A stretch of 18,256 nucleotides of DNA from CAYQAJ01 sp964415245 (GTDB lineage: Bacteria > Planctomycetota > Planctomycetia > Pirellulales > Pirellulaceae): assembly GCA_964415245.1 (NCBI GenBank), contig CAYQAJ010000086.1, forward strand, positions 1-18,256, read 5' to 3'. Positions 13,506 to 18,256 of the stretch are shown here, in pieces. The notes beneath the pieces were generated by a model. It was given only the letters and a program-made list of their open reading frames with translations, had not been told where the DNA came from and did no database searches. Every line of letters begins with the position of its first letter. Within the stretch, counting starts at the first letter, position 1. A program made the translations under genes and the position numbers.

Positions 13506-14804
13506 TCAAATCGAGTTCACGTGTATTTCCTTCGGTCGCTCGAACGTGGGCTCCTCGACCGTGATTCGCACGACCTCTTTGTCGAACTTGTTGTAGCCGA
13601 TCACGGTATCGTTGAAGATTTCCTGCGTCTTGGTGTTGCCGTCGGGCATGGTCACTTCGACTTCGGCCACCTTCGGGCCTTGTTGGATCTCGTAGCGAAA
13701 GAGAATCTGCTGCTGGGCACGGAACAATTGCAGCACGGCCAACAGCTCGCGATCGGGGCAACTGTACTGCTCGATGGCGTGATCGACACCGGGGCCAAAC
13801 ATCTGGGTCAAGTACGGTCGCGGCACCCACCGCGGCGGGATGTAGAATCCGTTCGGCTCGGTGCCGAACTGCGGATACAGAGGCAATGCCACCTGTCGTT
13901 CGCGGATCAGGTAGTACAGGGGGTTTTGGGGGTCGCTGGCCCACTTGCCGTCGTCGGCGATCTTCACCAAACCCTGCAGGCGAATTTTGCCCACGCAGGC
14001 GGCCATGCAGCGCGTTTCGCACGGCGCGCCGTCGGGGCTGATCGTCTCGTCCTTGCCCTCGACCCGAGGATAGCAGCCGATGCACTTCTCGCTGGTCCGC
14101 GTCGTCGGGCGGTAAATGGCCTTCTTGTAAGGGCAGCCTTCGACGCAGTAGCGATACCCGCGGCAACGACTCTCGTCGATCAGCACGATGCCGTCTTCCG
14201 GCCGCTTGTAAATGGCGTTGCGCGGGCACGAAGCCAAACAGCCCGGATACGTGCAGTGGTTGCAGATGCGTGCCAGGTGAAAGAACCACACCTTGTGCTC
14301 CGGCAACCGCGCCGAACCGCCGTACTGACCGTCCTGTTTGAATTGGTCGCCCCTTGCCGTGTCTTCATGGATATTCGGATGCCGCCACTCGTCGTCGGCT
14401 GGCAGGTAACCCAGAGCCTTCTGCGGTCCGTAATCTGGACGCGGTTTTTGCTCCGCGGCGTCGAAAATCGTCATCCCATCGAACGTGCCATACGGTTTGC
14501 TGGCGGCGTCTTTGCTGCGCGCGTCCCAGACTTGCCCGCCGGGGTTGGCCTCCTCGAGCATGGCCAACAGCTTCGCATCCCAGTGCTGCGGGTACCCGCC
14601 GTACGGTTTCGATTCAACGTTGTTCCACCACATCAGCTCCTGCCCCTTGCTGAACGTCCAGGTGCTTTTGCAGGCCATGGTGCAGGTCTGGCAGCCGATG
14701 CAGCGGTTCGTGTTGAAGATGAACGCGAACTGCCACTGCGGATGGCGTTCCTCGTGCGGATAGCTCATCGGGCGTCCGATTTGCCAATTGAACACGTCCG
14801 GCAT
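13506..14804 (-). CDS. nxrB: Fe-S beta subunit of a nitrite oxidoreductase/nitrate reductase-like enzyme (NxrB/NarH family)
   Basis: A 432-aa ferredoxin-like electron-transfer subunit with four Fe-S cluster motifs: C35-x2-C38-x2-C41-x3-C45; C181-x2-C184-x4-C189-x3-C193; C214-x5-C220-x3-C224 (CRGYRYCVEGC, the [3Fe-4S]-type arrangement); and C241-x2-C244 with C262, C266 and C270. The opening MPDVFNWQIGRPMSYP and the segments CTMACKSTWTFSKGQE, MWWNNVESKPYGGYP and ARICNHCTYPGCLASCPR resemble NxrB of anammox bacteria and Nitrospira as I remember them, more than E. coli NarH. It relays electrons from the alpha subunit. The start has AAAGGAG 8 nt upstream. No signal peptide is present, so if exported it would travel with alpha. 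Direction of catalysis (nitrite oxidation or nitrate reduction) cannot be read from this subunit. Confidence 0.9.
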   Translation of the reverse strand: MPDVFNWQIGRPMSYPHEERHPQWQFAFIFNTNRCIGCQTCTMACKSTWTFSKGQELMWWNNVESKPYGGYPQHWDAKLLAMLEEANPGGQVWDARSKDAASKPYGTFDGMTIFDAAEQKPRPDYGPQKALGYLPADDEWRHPNIHEDTARGDQFKQDGQYGGSARLPEHKVWFFHLARICNHCTYPGCLASCPRNAIYKRPEDGIVLIDESRCRGYRYCVEGCPYKKAIYRPTTRTSEKCIGCYPRVEGKDETISPDGAPCETRCMAACVGKIRLQGLVKIADDGKWASDPQNPLYYLIRERQVALPLYPQFGTEPNGFYIPPRWVPRPYLTQMFGPGVDHAIEQYSCPDRELLAVLQLFRAQQQILFRYEIQQGPKVAEVEVTMPDGNTKTQEIFNDTVIGYNKFDKEVVRITVEEPTFERPKEIHVNSI

Positions 14805-14812
14805 GATCGTGT

Positions 14813-14819
14813 CTCCTTT
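14813..14819 (-). promoter_or_regulatory. Shine-Dalgarno of the beta subunit gene
   Basis: AAAGGAG on the minus strand, 8 nt before ATG 14802-14804. It is among the best ribosome binding sites in the operon, consistent with strong or independent translation of the beta subunit after a 119-bp spacer. Confidence 0.7.
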
Positions 14820-14887
14820 GCGCGGCCGTTGTGGTCGCGCGCCAAGCTGACATACGGCTCGGCCGACGCGCGATCGGCACGAGGTCG

Positions 14888-14915
14888 TGTGTCGCGGTCG
14901 GGAGACCGCAACACA
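14888..14915 (-). other. Hairpin in the spacer between the small gene and the beta gene
   Basis: The minus strand reads TGTGTTGCGGTC, loop TCCC, GACCGCGACACA: a 12-bp stem with one T-G mismatch that can form a G-U pair in RNA. It begins just after the stop of the 115-aa gene. No T-tract follows, so it is more likely an RNA-processing or stability element than a terminator. A short palindrome CACGAGGTCGTG lies directly beside it (14878-14889). Confidence 0.5.
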
Positions 14916-14923
14916 ACAGTGGG

Positions 14924-15271
14924 TTACTTGGGCAACTCCAATTGCACAAGCTGGCCAGGAACTGAATCTGATTCCACGATCTTCACGCGCGTCACGCCCG
15001 ACCGCGACAGGTTCTCCGCAACGCGACGACGCAGCTCGTCTTCGCCGTGCCTTTGCAGCAGCCCATGAAGTCCCACATAGAACGGATCGCGGGCCAGCCG
15101 CATGACCGCGTCGAGGTCCCAGCCGATGCGGGCGTACTCCTCGACCAACAGACGCAGCATCAAGTCGCTGTCACCCGCCACTTCGAAGCCGGTCAATTCC
15201 ATGGGGTCGTCGGGCAGTAGCTCCCTCGTGGCCGGATGGACTTTGGCGGGCGTTTCGCTGTTTTCCGACAT
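14924..15271 (-). CDS. Small protein of unknown function between alpha and beta subunit genes
   Basis: A 115-aa acidic, soluble protein that I do not recognise. The N-terminal ~30 residues look unstructured (SENSETPAKVHPATRELLPDDP). The rest looks mostly helical, including LMLRLLVEEYARIGWDLDAV, RLARDPFYVGLHGLLQRHGE and DELRRRVAENL, then a beta-like VTRVKIVES and VPGQLVQLELPK. There is no cysteine, signal peptide or membrane segment. It starts 11 bp after the alpha stop with an AAGGGA-type ribosome binding site, so it is co-transcribed with alpha. Position suggests an assembly factor or accessory subunit of the enzyme. The function is inferred from context only. Confidence 0.75.
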   Translation of the reverse strand: MSENSETPAKVHPATRELLPDDPMELTGFEVAGDSDLMLRLLVEEYARIGWDLDAVMRLARDPFYVGLHGLLQRHGEDELRRRVAENLSRSGVTRVKIVESDSVPGQLVQLELPK

Positions 15272-15282
15272 CGTGCTTTCCC

Positions 15283-18256
15283 TTACGTTCGAACCGTCAC
15301 ATACCGACCGTCCAGGTACAGCTCCTTCTGCGGCGTCTGCTCACCCGGGCTGTAACCGGATTGAGACGGCTTCCACACACCCACGCCGCCGATGCCGCCC
15401 GATTCCGCTTTGGTGACGCGGACCAGCGTTTCCTTGGGCACCGTGTTGATGGCGTGGTTATCGACGTCGAAGCCGAAGGTGAACCCCATCGCTCCGGTCT
15501 TTTTGTGGAACAGCGTGTCGGTCTGGTGCATGGGCATCATCCAGTTGCGGGTGATGCTCTGGTGTGAGCCGTAACGGTAGCTGGCCTGGTAACCCGTTTC
15601 GGCGGACAGCGCCCGGCCGTCCGCGCGCGTTTCGTGCGCTCTGACCGAACGTTCCGAGGCGATCCATCCGGTGTGTTTCATGATCGTGAAGTTGTAGGGC
15701 AAGCCCGGATTGAACTTCACGCGTACCATGCAGCGAAAGGCCTTGTGGCGGAAGCTGCCTTCGTCCTCTTCCCAGCCGATGTACGGCCGGTCGGCAGGAT
15801 TGGCATCGACCCACACGTAGTCGCCTTCGTTCAGGCCCGCGTCCTTCGCCGCCTGCGGATTCATCTGAATTTGCCGGTCGGCCACGCCGGGCTGCCGCTT
15901 GTCGGTACGGTGCGGGTCGCCGAAGTTGTCGCTCCAGATCCAGTGCCAATCGACCGTCGACCACGACGAGTGCGTCGAGTGACGGCTCTTGGGCGTTGAG
16001 CAGAAGAACTTAAAGCCCTGCGTCCAGAGCGGATTCGCCGTCCCCTTCACATCCGCCCACGACATCTTCACGTTGCGGACCTGCCGCAGGTCGGCGTCGA
16101 GCGAATCGAGCGGAACGCCGTAATCGTTGGGCCGGACGTAAGGACTCGTCGAAACGATCACGTTGGGCAGATACGGCGTGGCTTCGACCGGCTCGCGATG
16201 CACGATCAGGTTCTCGCCGAAGTCGATCGCTTCGGGGATATCGCAGTAACTGTGCAATCGGCCGCTGTCGGTATAGAACGGAATCGAATCGTGAATCTGC
16301 TCCCAGAATGGTACGCGGGGGAACGTGCGATACAGCATCAACGCCGCGCCGGGCTCACCGTGCTCGCCGGCCAGTATCTTGTCGACGTTGTACGGGCCAT
16401 CCTTGCCGCGCGTGGTCGTCGAGTTGTCGAACACGCGCTGGATGTAGACTTTTGCCTTCCGCTCGGTAATGAACCGGAAGTAGTCGGCGAAGCGCCGGTC
16501 ACCGGTTGTGTCGGAAAACGCCCGTGCCACGCCGGCGAACACTTCGGCGTCGTCGACGGTGTCGTATACCGGTTTGACGCCTCCTTTCCAGATTTGCAGA
16601 AAGGGATTCGAACACGACGCGCCGCATTCGACGTCCTGAAACTCGACCCACGAATTGACCGGCAACACGATGTCGGCATACTCCGCCGAACCGGTCCATT
16701 CGATCTGCTGGTCGATGACCATGTCGGTCTTCGGCAGCGTGTGGACGATGATGTTGTAGATCCACTTGGCCTGATTCAACCAGTTGGCGTTGTTGTACCA
16801 GATCGCCTTGGTGGGCGTCGGCATGTGCGTTTTGCCCGTAAAGACTTTGCGTCCTTCGGGCGTATTGATGGCCAGGATCTTCTCGCCGCACGCCCAGTAC
16901 GAGGGATCCTCGCCGTCGCCGGCATGTCGCAGATGGTCTTTGGTGATGCGGGCAGTTCCATCGAGAACGGGGTTGAACGGATCCTCGTGTATGAACGCGC
17001 CGACGCCCGGTCCGCTCCAGGGCGACGCCTGGAACACGGCTCCCTTGTAGTTGCCGGCCCACGTGTATACGCCCGCGCCGTGTTTGCCGATGTTACCCGT
17101 GAGCATCATGGGCAAGTAGCTGGCGCGATTGTGCAGCGTGGCGTGAAAGTAGTGGTTGATTCCTTCCCCGATGTGAATCGCGACGGGATGTCCGGCTTGG
17201 GTGGTGTTCCAAATGTCTTCGGCCAGCCGCCGGACGAGCTCTTGCGGCGCACCGCTGATCTCGTGCACCGTGTCGAGGTCGTAGTCGGCGAGGTGCCGCT
17301 TATACATTTCGAGGACCGGCATCACCTCGATTTCCTCGCCGCTTGCGAGCCGCACCGGATACGTGCCTTCCAATGCGGCGTTAACTGCCATGTTCTGGCC
17401 CACTTCGTCCCGCGAGATTGCGACGACCCCATTCGCGTCCGCATCCCACACGCAAAAGTCGCCGATTCTTTCACGCTGCTGGTCCGTCAATCCTTGAATC
17501 TGGTACGACGGACCGCCGGACAGGTCTTTCGGGCGGTAATCGGCTTCGACGTCCTCGGGCCGCAATCGTTGGAGATTGTCCGTGCGCACCAACAAGGGGA
17601 AATCGGTGAAACGGCGGCAGAAGTCGGCGTCGTACCAGTTGTTGTCGATCAGCAGCTTGGTCACGCCGAGCAGAACCGCCGTGTCGGACAAACCCGGCCG
17701 CACGCTGATCCAGTAATCGCTCTTCGTCGCCGGGCAGTTGTACTCCGGCGCGATATCGACCAATCGTCCGCCCCGCTCCATGCACTCGTTGAGCCAGTGC
17801 GACTCGGGCATCTTATTTTCGATCAGGTTCTTGCCGATCTGGATCACCAGTTTCGAGAATCGCAAATCGTTGAAGTCCATGTCGGCCGTCTGCAGACCGT
17901 GCACGAACGGATGTCCCGGCGCCTGATCGCCGCGCCAGGTGTATTCGTTCCAGTCGCGCCCGCCACGGGCTTGTTCCGGCGGAACGCCGCGCACGTGATG
18001 GTCGAGCAGGCACAGCATATTTACGAAGCGATAAATGCCGAATTTGCCCACGATTCCGTGTACCGGCAGGTTCGAGCCGAATTTGATGGTCCGCGTGCCG
18101 GCGTCCTCGACCTTGTCGATCATCAACGGATCGTATCCGTCGGCTTTGAGTCGGCGCTTGCCATCAGGCCCGCTGTACGTGCGCGCGAGAGCTTCCAACC
18201 CCTTGGCGACGTACTGAAGAGCCTCATCCCACGTGACGCGTACTAAACTGTCGTTG
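15283..18256 (-). CDS. nxrA: Catalytic molybdopterin alpha subunit, nitrite oxidoreductase/nitrate reductase-like (N-terminus outside window)
   Basis: About 990 residues are visible, open to the window edge; the first ~150-200 residues, with any signal peptide and the first Fe-S cluster motif, are missing. The visible part starts NDSLVRVTWDEALQYVAKG, typical of the Mo-bisMGD oxidoreductase family. The segment RDWNEYTWRGDQAPGHPF holds the Asp (codon 17926-17928) that aligns with the molybdenum-ligating Asp of NarG. GEGINHYFHATLHNRASYLP, LTGNIGKHGAGVYTWAGNYK, PTPTKAIWYNNANWLNQAKW, EYADIVLPVNSWVEFQ and ETGYQASYRYGSHQSITRNW resemble NxrA of anammox bacteria and Nitrospira in order and wording. 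I infer catalysis of nitrite/nitrate interconversion, probably outside the cytoplasmic membrane as in those relatives; substrate and direction are unproven. First of five co-directional genes visible. Confidence 0.9.
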   Translation of the reverse strand, partial: NDSLVRVTWDEALQYVAKGLEALARTYSGPDGKRRLKADGYDPLMIDKVEDAGTRTIKFGSNLPVHGIVGKFGIYRFVNMLCLLDHHVRGVPPEQARGGRDWNEYTWRGDQAPGHPFVHGLQTADMDFNDLRFSKLVIQIGKNLIENKMPESHWLNECMERGGRLVDIAPEYNCPATKSDYWISVRPGLSDTAVLLGVTKLLIDNNWYDADFCRRFTDFPLLVRTDNLQRLRPEDVEADYRPKDLSGGPSYQIQGLTDQQRERIGDFCVWDADANGVVAISRDEVGQNMAVNAALEGTYPVRLASGEEIEVMPVLEMYKRHLADYDLDTVHEISGAPQELVRRLAEDIWNTTQAGHPVAIHIGEGINHYFHATLHNRASYLPMMLTGNIGKHGAGVYTWAGNYKGAVFQASPWSGPGVGAFIHEDPFNPVLDGTARITKDHLRHAGDGEDPSYWACGEKILAINTPEGRKVFTGKTHMPTPTKAIWYNNANWLNQAKWIYNIIVHTLPKTDMVIDQQIEWTGSAEYADIVLPVNSWVEFQDVECGASCSNPFLQIWKGGVKPVYDTVDDAEVFAGVARAFSDTTGDRRFADYFRFITERKAKVYIQRVFDNSTTTRGKDGPYNVDKILAGEHGEPGAALMLYRTFPRVPFWEQIHDSIPFYTDSGRLHSYCDIPEAIDFGENLIVHREPVEATPYLPNVIVSTSPYVRPNDYGVPLDSLDADLRQVRNVKMSWADVKGTANPLWTQGFKFFCSTPKSRHSTHSSWSTVDWHWIWSDNFGDPHRTDKRQPGVADRQIQMNPQAAKDAGLNEGDYVWVDANPADRPYIGWEEDEGSFRHKAFRCMVRVKFNPGLPYNFTIMKHTGWIASERSVRAHETRADGRALSAETGYQASYRYGSHQSITRNWMMPMHQTDTLFHKKTGAMGFTFGFDVDNHAINTVPKETLVRVTKAESGGIGGVGVWKPSQSGYSPGEQTPQKELYLDGRYVTVRT

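Noticed and set aside
12640..14289. 549-codon minus-strand frame that would extend the chaperone far upstream
   Set aside because: Only the part from 13437 down resembles the TorD family. The upstream part is a frame-shifted shadow of the beta subunit, whose own Cys motifs are intact.
13440..15068. Plus-strand open frame (542 codons) opposite the beta subunit and small gene
   Set aside because: Antisense shadow of the beta subunit gene, spanning several real genes and spacers with no family resemblance.
16198..18246. Long plus-strand open frame (682 codons) opposite the alpha subunit gene
   Set aside because: It is antisense to a clearly recognised molybdoenzyme. The high third-position G+C of the real gene keeps the opposite frame open. 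The protein shows no motif or signal.
1..18256. CRISPR arrays, tRNA or rRNA genes, insertion sequences or phage genes
   Set aside because: I saw no regularly spaced repeats, no tRNA-like cloverleaf or rRNA segment in the spacers, and no transposase, integrase or phage protein signature.

Overview
The window looks like part of a draft or metagenome-assembled bacterial genome, most likely a planctomycete of the Pirellulales type. This rests on the high G+C, a large secreted protein of planctomycete style, a eukaryote-like adenylosuccinate lyase, short tandem and CAAATCCCAAA-type intergenic repeats, an Nramp-like gene next to a fused 2-oxoacid dehydrogenase E1, and the overall gene mix. A run of exactly 100 N (8368-8467) is an assembly gap of unknown true length. 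Both window edges cut genes. The taxonomic call comes from pattern recognition, not from a search.

Left part (1-4910). On the minus strand lie the first ~98 codons of adenylosuccinate lyase (purB), a 300 bp gene-free stretch with A/C-rich direct repeats, and an HD-domain (SAMHD1/dGTPase-like) phosphohydrolase. Upstream of the HD gene is a possible 21-codon leader ORF. A divergent plus-strand gene encodes a 712-aa secreted protein of unknown function. Its likely start is a GTG with a strong Shine-Dalgarno, 150 bp downstream of the longest possible start. A decayed GntR/FadR-type regulator lies on the minus strand at 4565-4910.

Middle part (5036-11538), plus strand, a probable catabolic operon. 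In order: a CtBP-like D-2-hydroxyacid dehydrogenase, a divergent Nramp-family transporter lacking the canonical metal-binding motif, an SDR (ATGA overlap with the transporter, interrupted by the gap), a fused E1alpha-E1beta 2-oxoacid/acetoin dehydrogenase, and the E2 lipoyl acyltransferase. No E3 is present. Together they suggest uptake of a small organic compound, oxidation to a 2-oxo compound, and oxidative cleavage to an acyl-CoA. The substrate is unknown.

Right part (11608-18256), minus strand, a probable respiratory molybdoenzyme operon. Reading 5' to 3': the catalytic alpha subunit (N-terminus outside the window), a 115-aa protein of unknown function, the four-cluster Fe-S beta subunit, a TorD/NarJ-like chaperone, and a hemerythrin-globin fusion protein. 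Alpha and beta resemble the nitrite oxidoreductase (NxrA/NxrB) branch of the type II DMSO reductase family, as in anammox bacteria and Nitrospira, more than Escherichia coli NarGH. A complete-looking NXR-like module in a planctomycete that does not otherwise look like an anammox organism, ending in a gas-binding double-domain protein, is the most interesting feature here. Whether it oxidises nitrite, reduces nitrate or acts on something else cannot be settled from this sequence. The plus and minus operons converge at 11539-11607, where there is a hairpin.
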